From: JAVDCA01 sp035293985
GTDB lineage: Bacteria; Pseudomonadota; Alphaproteobacteria; Rhizobiales; Xanthobacteraceae
Assembly: GCA_035293985.1 (NCBI GenBank)
Contig: DATGLS010000008.1
Location: 267,325 to 331,324, forward strand
DNA: 64,000 nucleotides
Reading direction: 5' to 3'
Made by a program: the position numbers and the translations under genes. The notes beneath the pieces are model-generated. The model saw only the letters and a list, made by a program, of their open reading frames with translations. It searched no databases and was not told where the DNA came from. Of this stretch, positions 35,413 to 44,262 are shown one piece after another; positions within the stretch are counted from its first letter, which is position 1; every line of letters starts with the position of its first letter.

Positions 35413-37731
35413 TCAGTTCGCCGCTTCTTTGATCGCCCGCCACACGCGCTCCGCCGTCGCCGGCATTGCGATGTGGCGGATCCCGAACTCGCTCAGCGCA
35501 TCGACGATCGCATTGGCCACGGCCGGCATGGCGCCGACGCTGCCGGCCTCGCCGGCACCCTTGACGCCGAGCGGGTTGGTCTTGGTCGGCACCGGATTGC
35601 TCGCCACCTCGACGTCCGGAATGTCATGCGCGCGCGGCATGGCGTAGTCCATGAAGGAGCCGGTGACGAGCTGTCCATCTGCGTCGAAATGGATGTCCTC
35701 CATCAGGATCTGCCCCGCCCCTTGCGCGATGCCGCCGACGATCTGGCCGTGCAGCAGCATCGGGTTGAGCACGGTGCCGACGTCGTCGACCACGTGATAG
35801 CGCACGATCTCGGTCACGCCGGTCTCGGGATCGATCTCGACCTCGCACACGTGGCAGCCGTTGGGATAGTTCGCGACCTCGGCGGTGTAGACCGCCGTCG
35901 CGACCAGGCCGCCCTCCATGTCCTTCGGCACCTTGCCGGGCTGCACCGCGAGCTTGGCGACCTCTTGAATGGTAATCGTCTGGTTGGTCGCCGGCGAGGA
36001 GAAGATGCCGCCGTCGAACTTCACGTCGCTCGCCGGCACCTTGAGCGCATGCGCCGCGATCGCCTTCGCCTTGACGACGATCTTCTCGGCCGCGAGGTGG
36101 AATGCCGAGCCCGCCATGGTGGCGGAGCGCGAGCCGCCGGTACCCTCGCCGAAGAAGATCATATCGGTGTCGCCCTGCAGGTACTGCACGTCGAGCGGAT
36201 CGAGACCGAGCCGGTCGCATACCAGCTGCTTGAACACGGTCTCGTGCCCCTGCCCTTGCGTGACGCTGCCCGAGAACATCGTGATGGCGCCCGAGCGGTC
36301 GAAGCGCACCTCGGCGCCCTCGAGGCTCGCGGCCCCGGCGCGCTCGATGGTGTTGGAGAACCCGAGGCCCCGCAGCTTGCCGCGCTTCTTCGATTCAGCG
36401 CGGCGCGCCGCGAAGCCCTTGGCGTCCGCGAGCGCGAGCGCCATGTCCATGTTCTTCTCGAACTCGCCGCAGTCGTACGTGAAGGTGAGCGCGGTTTTGT
36501 ACGGCATCGCGTCGGGCGCGACGTTGTTGCGCCGCCGCAGCTCGGCCGGATCGATCTTGAGCTCGTCGGCCGCGAGGTCGACCATGCGCTCGATGACGTA
36601 GCCCGCCTCCGGGCGCCCGTTGCCGCGGTAGGGCCGCATCGGATTGGTGTTGGTGAAGACCGCTGTGCCTTCGACGTAAATCGCCGGGGTCGCATAGACG
36701 CCGGCGAGGGAGCCGAAGTTCTGCACGCAGGCCGGCATGTTCGCCTGCATGTAGGCGCCGGCCGCCATCGTGGTCTTGACACGCAGGCCGAGGAAATGGC
36801 CGTCCTTGTCGAGCGCGAGCTCGGCGTCGGTGACGTTGTCGCGGCCCTGCGCGTCGGACAGAAACGCCTCCGAGCGCGTCGACGTCCATTTCACCGGCCG
36901 GCCGACCACCTTCGCGGCGAGCAGCACCAGCGCGACCTCGTTGTAGACCGGCGATTTCATGCCGAAGCTGCCGCCGATGTCGCCCGCAACGACGCGCAGC
37001 TTGCTTTCCGGCACCTTGAGCACGCTCTCGGCAAGCTCGCCACGGAACGGATGCGCGCGCTGCAGCGTCGTGTAGATGGTGTAGCGGCCGTCGGCCGGGT
37101 TGTGGTCGCCGAGCGCGCCGCGCGGCTCCATGGTGGCGGCGGTGATGCGGTTGATGACGAAGTGGTGCTTGACCACATGCGCGGCGTGGCGGAACGCCTC
37201 GTCGGTCTTCGCCTTGTCGCCGGCGGTATAGACGAACGAGATATTGTCGTTGCAGTCGTCGAACACGCGCGGCGCGCCCGGCGCGGCCGCCTCTGCGGTC
37301 GAGACCACGGCGGGCAGCGGCTCGTAGTCGACCTCGATCAGCTCGGCCGCGTCCGCCGCCTGGTGCCTCGTCTCTGCCACCACGAACGCGACATAGTCGC
37401 CGACCCAGCGCACGCGATCCTTGACCAGCGCCGGATATTTCGGCCGGTACATCGGCGAGCCGTCGCGCAGCTTCATCCCGCCCGCGACCGGCAGGTCGCC
37501 GAAGCCGGAGCTCGCCCAGTCGGCCCCGGTGAGCACCGCGAGCACGCCGGGTGCCGCCTTGGCCTTCGCCGTATCGATGCGGCGAATCTTCGCATGCGCG
37601 TGCGGCGAGCGCAGCACATGGCCGTACGCCATCCCGGGCAGCACGAAGTCGTCGACATAGCGCCCGCCGCCGCGCAACAGGCGCAAATCCTCGAACCGCG
37701 GCACGGATTTGCCGATCGCGTACTCGCCCAT
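35413..37731 (-). CDS. Xanthine dehydrogenase/CoxL-family molybdopterin-binding large subunit (orphan)
   Basis: A 772-residue molybdenum hydroxylase large subunit. N-terminal GKSVPRFEDLRLLRGGGRYVDD is the family entry. The loop NPMRPYRGNGRPEAGY is of the form II CoxL type (no Cys as in true CO dehydrogenase), GSVTQGQGHETVFKQL follows, and GVKGAGEAGSVGAMPAVANA carries the catalytic glutamate. Such subunits normally work with an FAD subunit and a 2Fe-2S subunit; neither is adjacent or anywhere in the window. Location next to the aromatic-acid transporter suggests oxidation of a carbonyl or heteroaromatic substrate. The substrate is unknown. Confidence 0.87.
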   Translation of the reverse strand: MGEYAIGKSVPRFEDLRLLRGGGRYVDDFVLPGMAYGHVLRSPHAHAKIRRIDTAKAKAAPGVLAVLTGADWASSGFGDLPVAGGMKLRDGSPMYRPKYPALVKDRVRWVGDYVAFVVAETRHQAADAAELIEVDYEPLPAVVSTAEAAAPGAPRVFDDCNDNISFVYTAGDKAKTDEAFRHAAHVVKHHFVINRITAATMEPRGALGDHNPADGRYTIYTTLQRAHPFRGELAESVLKVPESKLRVVAGDIGGSFGMKSPVYNEVALVLLAAKVVGRPVKWTSTRSEAFLSDAQGRDNVTDAELALDKDGHFLGLRVKTTMAAGAYMQANMPACVQNFGSLAGVYATPAIYVEGTAVFTNTNPMRPYRGNGRPEAGYVIERMVDLAADELKIDPAELRRRNNVAPDAMPYKTALTFTYDCGEFEKNMDMALALADAKGFAARRAESKKRGKLRGLGFSNTIERAGAASLEGAEVRFDRSGAITMFSGSVTQGQGHETVFKQLVCDRLGLDPLDVQYLQGDTDMIFFGEGTGGSRSATMAGSAFHLAAEKIVVKAKAIAAHALKVPASDVKFDGGIFSSPATNQTITIQEVAKLAVQPGKVPKDMEGGLVATAVYTAEVANYPNGCHVCEVEIDPETGVTEIVRYHVVDDVGTVLNPMLLHGQIVGGIAQGAGQILMEDIHFDADGQLVTGSFMDYAMPRAHDIPDVEVASNPVPTKTNPLGVKGAGEAGSVGAMPAVANAIVDALSEFGIRHIAMPATAERVWRAIKEAAN

Positions 37732-37874
37732 GCGTTAGTCTCCGGAGGTTGCGGCGGGAGCGCGAATGTGCCCTCAGATGAAGAGACGTTCAACCCGTGC
37801 CGACACGCTTGCTTCGAGGCCCGCGGCGAAGGATGCTAGCGTTTCGCGCAATGAAAAGCTGAGCAGGTGACCGC

Positions 37875-38342
37875 ATGCAAGCCCGTCTCGATTTCCGCAA
37901 AGCCTCGCCGGCGGCCGGCAAGGCGATCGGCGACCTGCACATGTTCGTGCGCCGCTGCGGCCTCGACCATGGCCTGCTCGAGCTCATCAAGTTGCGCGCC
38001 TCGCAGATCAACGGCTGCGCCCATTGCATCGACATGCACACCAAGGAGCTGCGTGCGGCCGGCGAGGGCGAGCAGCGGCTCTACCTGCTCGACGCCTGGC
38101 GCGAGTCGCCGTTCTACAGCGAGCGCGAGCGCGCGGCCCTCGCCTGGACCGAGGCGGTCACGCTCGTCACCGACGGCCACGTGCCGGACGAGGTCTACGC
38201 GGTGGCGCGCGCCCAGTTCAGCGAGGAGGAGCTCGTCAACCTGACGATGGCGATCATCGCCATCAATGGCGCCAACCGGCTCAACATCGCGTTCCGCACC
38301 GTGCCGGGCTCGCATCAAGCCAAGGTGCGCGCTGCGGAGTGA
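37875..38342 (+). CDS. Carboxymuconolactone decarboxylase/AhpD-like protein
   Basis: A 155-residue all-helical protein of the AhpD-like group. The redox CxxC and proton relay are intact in QINGCAHCIDMHTKELRAAG. Further family motifs are WRESPFYSERERAALAWTEA and LTMAIIAINGANRLNIAFR. This subgroup is usually annotated as alkylhydroperoxidase-like rather than true gamma-carboxymuconolactone decarboxylase, because the CxxC is present. It is divergent from the CoxL-like gene with 143 bases between. The physiological substrate is unknown. Confidence 0.87.
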   Translation: MQARLDFRKASPAAGKAIGDLHMFVRRCGLDHGLLELIKLRASQINGCAHCIDMHTKELRAAGEGEQRLYLLDAWRESPFYSERERAALAWTEAVTLVTDGHVPDEVYAVARAQFSEEELVNLTMAIIAINGANRLNIAFRTVPGSHQAKVRAAE

Positions 38343-38374
38343 ACTCCGCGCACCCGCGCACACTCTGTCCCGCT

Positions 38375-38502
38375 TCATCCTGATGAGGAGCACTCGCGAA
38401 GCGAGTGCGTCTCGAAGGACGAGGCGGCCCGTCTGGCGCCACAACGACTGGCGGCCCATGGTTCGAGACGCGACGCTGCGCGTCGCTCCTCACCATGAGG
38501 AG
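38375..38502. repeat. GAGACGC-type intergenic repeat, family C copy 2
   Basis: Starts TCATCCTGATGAGGAGC and ends CTCCTCACCATGAGGA, with GCGTCTCGAAGGACG and CATGGTTCGAGACGCG inside as opposed arms. Same blocks as 31759-31899. A third, partial piece (CCTCCTCATGGTGAG) occurs at about 63861-63875. It separates two convergent genes. Confidence 0.65.
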
Positions 38503-38511
38503 GCGTTTGTC

Positions 38512-39495
38512 TTACAACCCCAGTCTCGCCATCATCGCCGGCGCATAGCGCTCGCCGCGCGTCACGCCCGCCGGGAACGTCTTGTCGAGCGCCGCAAGTG
38601 TCGTGGCGCTCGGATGCAGATCGGCGGCCTTCGCGTTCTCCTCGACCCATTTGCGCTTGCTCGCGCCGGCGAGCGGCACCACCGGCGGCTGGCGCGACAG
38701 CAGCCACGCGATCGCGAGCTGCGCCGGCGTGCAGCCTTCCTGGGCGGCGAGCTGCTTCAGGGTATCGACCAGCGCCAGGTTCTGCTTGGCGTTGTCGCCC
38801 TGGAAGCGCGGCATGTTGCGGCGGTTGTCGTTCTGCGGCATGGCGTCGCCGACCGGGATCGCGCCGGTGAGGAAGCCGCGGCCGAGCGGCGCGTAGGCCA
38901 GAAAGCCGATGCCCAGCTCGTGGCAGACGGGCAGGATCTCCTTCTCGACATCGCGGGACCACAGCGAATACTCGGTCTGCAGTGACGCCATCTTGTGCAC
39001 CTTGTGGGCGCGGCGGATGGTGTTCGGCCCCGCTTCCGAGATGCCGAGGTGACGGATCTTGCCCTGCTGCTTGAGCTTGACCATGGCGCCGACCGTGTCC
39101 TCGATCGGCACCGTATTGTCGACGCGATGGATGAAATAGAGGTCGATATAGTCGGTGCCGAGCCGCTTGAGGCTCTTGTCGCAGGATTCCAGCACATAGG
39201 CGGGATCGCCCTTGGCGCCGGGCTTGCCGTCCGGCCCGCGGATGTTGCCGAACTTGGTCGCCAGCACGTACTTGTCGCGCCGGCCTTTGAGCGCGCGGCC
39301 GACCAGCTCCTCGTTGGCGCCGTTCTGCCCGTAGGCGTCCGACGTGTCGATGAAGTTCATGCCCACGTCGACGGCGCGATGCAGCGCCGCGACCGCCTCC
39401 TCGGGATCGGGCACGCCGTAGATCGGCGTCATGCTCATGCAGCCGAGCGCGATGGCGGATACGTCGAGGTCACCGAGTTTTCTGCGGGCCAGCAT
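38512..39495 (-). CDS. Aldo/keto reductase
   Basis: A 327-residue NADPH-dependent AKR of the YhdN/IolS-like branch. Catalytic tetrad positions are visible: Asp/Tyr in NFIDTSDAYGQNGANEEL, Lys in YVLATKFGNIRG, His in YIDLYFIHRVDN. The cofactor-binding end is VVPLAGASKRKWVEENA. Full length, starting MLARRKLGDLDVSAIALGCM. It presumably reduces aldehydes or ketones; the substrate is unspecified. A family C repeat lies downstream. Confidence 0.9.
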   Translation of the reverse strand: MLARRKLGDLDVSAIALGCMSMTPIYGVPDPEEAVAALHRAVDVGMNFIDTSDAYGQNGANEELVGRALKGRRDKYVLATKFGNIRGPDGKPGAKGDPAYVLESCDKSLKRLGTDYIDLYFIHRVDNTVPIEDTVGAMVKLKQQGKIRHLGISEAGPNTIRRAHKVHKMASLQTEYSLWSRDVEKEILPVCHELGIGFLAYAPLGRGFLTGAIPVGDAMPQNDNRRNMPRFQGDNAKQNLALVDTLKQLAAQEGCTPAQLAIAWLLSRQPPVVPLAGASKRKWVEENAKAADLHPSATTLAALDKTFPAGVTRGERYAPAMMARLGL

Positions 39496-39628
39496 GGTTA
39501 CAATCGCTCCGTGTGGGAAAGGCCGGGAGATTCGACGAGGGGTCGCGCGATGTCAACCGAGCACCGTGCCACAGCGGCGCGCCACGAACCCCGCCCTTCT
39601 GTCGTCTTTCAGACGTCGGAAATACCGC

Positions 39629-39925
39629 TCATGCCCTGTTGGCCAACTGCGCGGCGAGCGCCTGGTTCGCGGCCTTGGCGTCGATCAGCGGATAGACATC
39701 GAACTGCGCCGGGATGATGTCCGCCCACTCGTTGAGGAGCTTGTGCAGCGCCTCGTTGTCGGCGACGTCGAGCACCGCGACGGCGCCGCCCCCGGCGCGC
39801 GCATAGAGGTGGCGGCAGACGCCGGCCGCCTCATAGCGCGCCATCCACGGCCAGAACGATTGCCGTGTCGTCGCGAGATCGGACGGCCGCTCCGGCCGCG
39901 GCGTCGAGACCACCAGAAACAACAT
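39629..39925 (-). CDS. Small muconolactone-isomerase-like/YciI-type protein
   Basis: A 98-residue protein with a ferredoxin-like pattern: MLFLVVSTPRPERPSDLATT, then GVCRHLYARAGGGAVAVLDV and LHKLLNEWADIIPAQFDVYP. This is the layout of muconolactone delta-isomerase-like proteins, many of unknown role. ATG 39925 has AAGGGGAGG upstream; an in-frame GTG at 39943 would add six residues. It is divergent from the ornithine-cyclodeaminase-like gene. Enzymatic function not established by sequence. Confidence 0.7.
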   Translation of the reverse strand: MLFLVVSTPRPERPSDLATTRQSFWPWMARYEAAGVCRHLYARAGGGAVAVLDVADNEALHKLLNEWADIIPAQFDVYPLIDAKAANQALAAQLANRA

Positions 39926-40040
39926 GGGCGCCCTCCCCTTCACGCGTGGTTCGGTCGTTGTAGCGCTCGATCAACGACCTCGCCACACCGGCGCAAATGC
40001 GATTTGATGACCGCCCCGCAATTCCCCTCCAGGCCTTCCC

Positions 40041-41141
40041 ATGCTCATCATCGACAATGACGACGTCGCCGCGCTCCTCACCATGGCGGATTGCATCCGC
40101 GTGCAGGAGGAAGCCTTCAAAAAGCTGCCCACCGGCGGCGCGATGCACCGTCCGCGCATCGACATGTACATGCCGTGCGACCGCCCGGACGGCTACTTCC
40201 GCTGGGGCTCGATGGAGGGTGCGAACGACGGCGTCTTCGCCATCCGCATGAAGTCCGACATTATTACCTGGCCGCGCGACGCCGCCGGCAACTGGAGCGA
40301 GGACAAGCACTGCCGAGAGCCCGGCACCTATTGCGGGCTGGTCTTCCTCGTCTCGACCCGCAATGGCGAGCCGCTCGCATTCATGAATGACGGCGTACTG
40401 CAGCATTTCCGTGTCGGCGGCGGCGCCGGGCTCGGCGTGAAGCACCTGGCGCGGCCCGACACCCACACGGTCGGCATGCTCGGCTCGGGAGGGATGGCGC
40501 GAACCTTCCTCGAGGCGTTCTGCTGCGTGCGCGACATCAAGCTGTGCAAGGTCTTCAGCCCGACGGCCGCGAACCGCGAAGCCTTCGCGGCGGAGATGTC
40601 GCAGAAGCTCGGCATCGAGGTGCGCGCGGTCGCGAGCGCACGCGAGGCGGTGCGCGGCGTCGACCTGCTCTCCTCCTGCACCGACAGCATGAGCCCGGTC
40701 TACGATGCCGACTGGATCGAGAACGGCATGCATGTGACAAACCTCGGCCGGCGCGAGATCCCCGGCGCCGCCATGCGCCGGTTCGACGTGGTGGTGCGCC
40801 AGGGCACCGACGGCGTGCACATGCCCGAGACCGAGCGCTTCCAGTCCGAGCGCGGCTTCTCGCCCGGGGCCTTCATCGGCGGCACGGCGGAAGAAATGAA
40901 GCGCATTCCGGAGAAGAACCCGCGGCCCGGCGTCGCCTCCGACACGCCGGATTTCGCCGATCTCGTCACCGGCAAGTGCGCCGGGCGCACCAGCCGCGAC
41001 CAGGTCACGTTCTACCGCAATGTCGGCAACCAGGGCCTGCAGTTCTCTGCCGTCGGCGGCTGGGTCTATGCGCAGGCGCTCGAGCAGAAACGCGGGCGGG
41101 AAATTCCGACGGATTGGTTCCTGCAGGATATTCGCGACTGA
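40041..41141 (+). CDS. Ornithine cyclodeaminase/mu-crystallin family protein
   Basis: A 366-residue NAD(P)-binding protein. MLIIDNDDVAALLTMADCIR and GAMHRPRIDMYMP form the family N-terminus; HTVGMLGSGGMARTFLEAFC is the Rossmann nucleotide loop; HVTNLGRREIPGAAMRRFDV and RDQVTFYRNVGNQGLQFSAV lie further on. Members include ornithine cyclodeaminase, alanine dehydrogenase and ketimine reductases; the residues do not decide between them. No amino-acid pathway genes are next to it. Confidence 0.85.
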   Translation: MLIIDNDDVAALLTMADCIRVQEEAFKKLPTGGAMHRPRIDMYMPCDRPDGYFRWGSMEGANDGVFAIRMKSDIITWPRDAAGNWSEDKHCREPGTYCGLVFLVSTRNGEPLAFMNDGVLQHFRVGGGAGLGVKHLARPDTHTVGMLGSGGMARTFLEAFCCVRDIKLCKVFSPTAANREAFAAEMSQKLGIEVRAVASAREAVRGVDLLSSCTDSMSPVYDADWIENGMHVTNLGRREIPGAAMRRFDVVVRQGTDGVHMPETERFQSERGFSPGAFIGGTAEEMKRIPEKNPRPGVASDTPDFADLVTGKCAGRTSRDQVTFYRNVGNQGLQFSAVGGWVYAQALEQKRGREIPTDWFLQDIRD

Positions 41142-41156
41142 GGGGGTCGATCGCCC

Positions 41157-42089
41157 TCACCCTGCTCGCAGATAGCGATACGCCGCACGCACGTCGATCG
41201 GCAGCCATTCGGCGTAACGGGTCACATGCGCAAATTGCGGCAACGCGACCTCGGCGACCGCGGCGTCCTCGGAGTGGCCGGCCTTGATGGCGTGCGCCAC
41301 GGCCGCGCGCAACTCGACCAGCATGTCGCGGAAGCACGCCACGTCGGCGAGCGTCGCGGGCGGGCCGTGGCCGGGAATCACCACGGCGAGGTCGAGCGCG
41401 AGGACGCGGCCGAGCGCGGCGATCAGCCCGTCGAGATCGCAGTCGCCGAGCCAAGGGAAGCGGTTGTGAAACAGGAGATCGCCGAGAAAAGCGACCTTGC
41501 GCTTCTCCAGATGCACCACGATGTCGCCGTCGCAATGGGCGGGGCCGAAATAGTGCAGGCGCACCGTGTCGTCGGGCAGATGGAACGCGAAGTCGCCCGC
41601 GAAAGTCTCGTTCGGCGGGCGGATCATCACGGTGTCATAGTCGGCGGCTGCGATGCGGCCCTCGAACCATCGGCGCGCCGGATCGTGCGCCGGCACGAGC
41701 TCGAGGATGTTCTGTCCGAACAGCAGACGGAGCTTGGCGGCAAAATCGGTGATCGACCACTCGGGCCCGGCGCGCGACCCCAGGCAGGCGTTCATCGCGG
41801 CGAGCGTGTTGGCATGCGCCAGGATCGGCACGTCGGCGAACACCGTATTGCCGTGGGTGTGATCGAGATGACAGTGGGTATCGACCAGGATGCGCAGCGG
41901 CTGTGCGGTCCTCGCCTGAACCGCGGCGCGCAGCTCGCGGGCGAGGCGCGGATATTGCTGCGCGTCGATGACGATCACCCCCTCCGGCGTCTCGATCGCG
42001 CCCGCATTCGAGTCGCCGGCTGCGCCGATCCAGGCGTGCACGCCAGCGGCGACGGTGACGAGTCGGGCCTGGGGCTTTTGCTCGGTCAT
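41157..42089 (-). CDS. MBL-fold metallo-hydrolase
   Basis: A 310-residue metallo-beta-lactamase-fold protein. HxHxDH is VDTHCHLDHTHGNTVF, with later ligands in YFGPAHCDGDIVVHL and VVIPGHGPPATLAD. The leader RLVTVAAGVHAWIGAAGDSN resembles SoxH/quinoprotein-relay-type MBL proteins, but there is no signal peptide. Convergent with the cyclodeaminase-like gene (15-base gap) and 46 bases after the binding-protein gene on the same strand, so possibly cotranscribed with it. Substrate unknown. Confidence 0.85.
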   Translation of the reverse strand: MTEQKPQARLVTVAAGVHAWIGAAGDSNAGAIETPEGVIVIDAQQYPRLARELRAAVQARTAQPLRILVDTHCHLDHTHGNTVFADVPILAHANTLAAMNACLGSRAGPEWSITDFAAKLRLLFGQNILELVPAHDPARRWFEGRIAAADYDTVMIRPPNETFAGDFAFHLPDDTVRLHYFGPAHCDGDIVVHLEKRKVAFLGDLLFHNRFPWLGDCDLDGLIAALGRVLALDLAVVIPGHGPPATLADVACFRDMLVELRAAVAHAIKAGHSEDAAVAEVALPQFAHVTRYAEWLPIDVRAAYRYLRAG

Positions 42090-42135
42090 GGAGGGGAGGG
42101 CCGCGTTGAATGAGCGGGCGCTTTGCCCTCCTAAC

Positions 42136-43089
42136 CTACTTCAAATCCTGCGTGCGGATCAGCTCGTTGAGCTGCTCCTTCGTCAGCGGCTTCGCCAGAA
42201 ACTTGCTCGCGATCGCCTCGCTCATGATCTGGTCGACGCCGACCACCTTGTCGGTCACCAGCGCCTCCTTCGGGATCAGGCCGCGCACCTGGTCGACGGC
42301 GCTCGCCGGCAGCTTGGCGAACTCGGCGTACATCTTGAGCGCGTCGGGGCTCGCATACATCCAGTCGAGGGTCTCGTTGTAGGCGGCGGCGAAGCGCTTG
42401 AGCGCGTCCTTGCGGTTGGTGAGCGTCGCCACGTTGGTGAGGTTGACGCGGCCGGTGCGCGCGCGCAGCGCGATGACGTCGTTGCCGGTCGCGATCACGC
42501 GGATCTCCTTGTCCGCCGCCTTGTCGAGCGCATAGGGCACCGCGCTCCAGCCGACGTCGACCTGTCCCGTCATCGTCTGCGTGATCGTCGACGCGAGGCT
42601 GCCGGTCGACACCGGTTTGACCTGCAGATGATACTGCGCGATGAGCGCCAAGAGGCCGGCATGGCTCGAGGAGCCGGGCAGCGAGAAGCCGACCGTCTTG
42701 CCGTTGAGGTCCTCGATCTTGTGGATCGGCGAGGCGGCCGGCACGAACCAGTAGAGATCGGGCGAGCCGATCACCTCGCTGCCGATGATGCGGATCGGCG
42801 CGCCCTTCGCATAGGTGCCGAACGCAGCGTAGGCGCCCGACGCGGTCGCGATGTCGACGCTGCCGGCGATCAGCGCCTGGATCGATTCAGGGCCGGCCGA
42901 TGTGTAGAGGATTTCGAGCTTGAGGCCGTGCTTGGCGAAGATGCCGCTGCGCTGGCCGAGCTCCTCGATCCCCGTATCCCAGGCGCCGCGCTGCGGCACC
43001 GCGAGCTTGAGCACATCCTCGGCCCGCGCCCGCGCCGAGAGCGCGGCGATCAGTCCGCAGGCGAGCAGGAATGTGGTTAACCGTCGCAT
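42136..43089 (-). CDS. NitT/TauT-type ABC transporter substrate-binding protein
   Basis: A 317-residue protein with signal peptide MRRLTTFLLACGLIAALSAR and cleavage near ARAED. The fold is that of NMT1/SsuA/TauA receptors: GQRSGIFAKHGLKLEILYTS, GSVDIATASGAYAAFG, LNGKTVGFSLPGSSSHAGLL and TGQVDVGWSAVPYAL. Permease and ATPase genes are absent. The ligand may be an alkyl sulfonate, pyrimidine-like compound or other anion; sequence alone does not tell. Confidence 0.87.
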   Translation of the reverse strand: MRRLTTFLLACGLIAALSARARAEDVLKLAVPQRGAWDTGIEELGQRSGIFAKHGLKLEILYTSAGPESIQALIAGSVDIATASGAYAAFGTYAKGAPIRIIGSEVIGSPDLYWFVPAASPIHKIEDLNGKTVGFSLPGSSSHAGLLALIAQYHLQVKPVSTGSLASTITQTMTGQVDVGWSAVPYALDKAADKEIRVIATGNDVIALRARTGRVNLTNVATLTNRKDALKRFAAAYNETLDWMYASPDALKMYAEFAKLPASAVDQVRGLIPKEALVTDKVVGVDQIMSEAIASKFLAKPLTKEQLNELIRTQDLK

Positions 43090-43314
43090 GTGGCTCCTCC
43101 TTATCGCTCGATCGACGACCGCGATCGTTGCGAATCAGCGTATCATGCCGTCGGGCGTGGCGTTGCTGCGGAATGGCGCCGCATGTCGAGGTTGACGCCG
43201 CACGACTCTCCCCCTCGCATGCATGCCAGTATTGCGTCGCACAATTTTCTTGTTGCAGCGCGGCAGTTCCGTCGTAAAATCATACGGACCGATGCAGAGA
43301 AGAAGAGTGGCACG

Positions 43315-43602
43315 ATGACCGTGTCTTGGAAGACCAAATATGGACCGCGCCGCGTCCGGCACGACCCGCCGACGCTGCAAGAGGCGATCGCCGCCGCCAA
43401 GGGCCTGACCGACAGCCTGCAGGCGCAAGCGGAAATCGCCGCCTCACTGATGGGCATGCCAATCGAAACCGTGAAGCCGGAAGTTCTTAAGACGGCGCAC
43501 GACCGCATGCGCCCGACCCGCACGATTCCGAGCGAGCGCGGCACGCGCCGCGCCGTCGTGGTCGAGCACCGCGTGTCGCGCCGGGTGCCGCGCGGCACCT
43601 GA
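43315..43602 (+). CDS. Conserved small protein of unknown function
   Basis: A 95-residue basic protein. The first 60 residues look well conserved in Bradyrhizobium-type genomes as I recall them (WKTKYGPRRVRHDPPTLQEA, then GLTDSLQAQAEIAASLMGMP), followed by a variable arginine-rich tail (RRAVVVEHRVSRRVPRGT). ATG 43315 is preceded by AGAAGAG at a suitable distance; in-frame sequence upstream to 43090 looks non-coding. No known domain, no membrane segment. Charge suggests nucleic acid or polyphosphate contact, but that is a guess. Confidence 0.68.
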   Translation: MTVSWKTKYGPRRVRHDPPTLQEAIAAAKGLTDSLQAQAEIAASLMGMPIETVKPEVLKTAHDRMRPTRTIPSERGTRRAVVVEHRVSRRVPRGT

Positions 43603-43637
43603 ACGAGCGCACCCTCATTCTGATCCTGGCGCGAGGA

Positions 43638-43661
43638 CCTTTACCCTACTGTGGGTAAAGG
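43638..43661. repeat. Perfect 9-bp inverted repeat downstream of the small-protein gene
   Basis: CCTTTACCC (43638-43646), TACTGT, GGGTAAAGG (43653-43661). 36 bases after the preceding stop and about 95 bases before the next gene. It has no T-tract, so it may be an operator for the downstream gene as easily as a transcript end. Confidence 0.5.
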
Positions 43662-43754
43662 CGTGCGATGCGTCTTGACGCGCGGTAGGGTCCCGCACTG
43701 CCGATTCGTCCGCATGCGGCGGATTGGAATCACGGCATTCGGGAGAGATGAACC

Positions 43755-44030
43755 ATGAAGCTTGCTATTGCGGCGCTGCTCGTCGCCGGGCCCGTGCTCG
43801 CGGGCACCGTCACCTTCGCGCAGGCGGCGACCGCCGACGACATCAAGTGGATCAACCAATGCATTGCCGACAACAAGGGGCAGCCGGGCGCGACCCCCGA
43901 CATCGTCAAGAAGTACTGCACGTGCATGAACGAGAAGATGGACAACAACGAGACCCAGTCGATTTCGCAATGGGAAAAGACTCACAAGGCGGAGCGTGAG
44001 GCCTGCGACAAGGAAGCCGGCTGGAAGTAA
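43755..44030 (+). CDS. Small exported cysteine-containing protein of unknown function
   Basis: A 91-residue protein with a signal peptide (MKLAIAALLVAGPVLAGTVT, cleavage near AQAATAD). The mature part of about 65 residues has four Cys in the pattern NQCIAD, KKYCTCMNEKMD and REACDKEAGWK, probably forming two disulfides in the periplasm. GAGAG lies upstream of ATG 43755. Small helical cysteine proteins of this kind are common in Rhizobiales; their role is unknown. Confidence 0.75.
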   Translation: MKLAIAALLVAGPVLAGTVTFAQAATADDIKWINQCIADNKGQPGATPDIVKKYCTCMNEKMDNNETQSISQWEKTHKAEREACDKEAGWK

Positions 44031-44146
44031 CGCTATCCACAGCGCGCGCCCGTTGAGGGAACTTGCGTATTGATCCGTGCGCGCGCGGCCGCCACAGTGG
44101 CGGCGCGGAGGGAGGGAACCGGCCCTTGAGTCGGCACAACATCCGC

Positions 44147-44182
44147 CAGGCCGTTCGGCCATCTTAGATCCCGAACGGCCTG
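44147..44182. terminator. 12-bp perfect hairpin between the small-protein gene and the convergent treY
   Basis: CAGGCCGTTCGG (44147-44158), 12-base loop, CCGAACGGCCTG (44171-44182). It sits in the gap between two convergent genes. No T-tract follows on either strand, so intrinsic termination is unproven. The rest of 44031-44220 shows nothing recognisable. Confidence 0.4.
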
Positions 44183-44219
44183 TCCCGCCCTCACCTGCTT
44201 GGTCCGCTTATTTGAGCCT

Positions 44220-44262
44220 GATTTTTTCCGAAAGCCGGCATCCGCTTTTCGGGATCATGCTG
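44220..44262. repeat. Palindromic intergenic repeat, family A copy 2, overlapping the treY stop
   Basis: Read on the minus strand it is GCATGATCCCGAAAAGCGG followed by CCGGCTTTCGGAAAAAATC, an imperfect stem with CCGAAAAG pairing CTTTCGG. The TGA of its GCATGATCC block (44257-44255) is the stop codon of treY, so the repeat supplies the end of the reading frame. Related copy at 855-903. Confidence 0.68.

Noticed and set aside
44220..44262. Intrinsic terminator for treY
   Set aside because: The T-run lies on the wrong side of the stem for minus-strand transcription; treated as a palindromic repeat.
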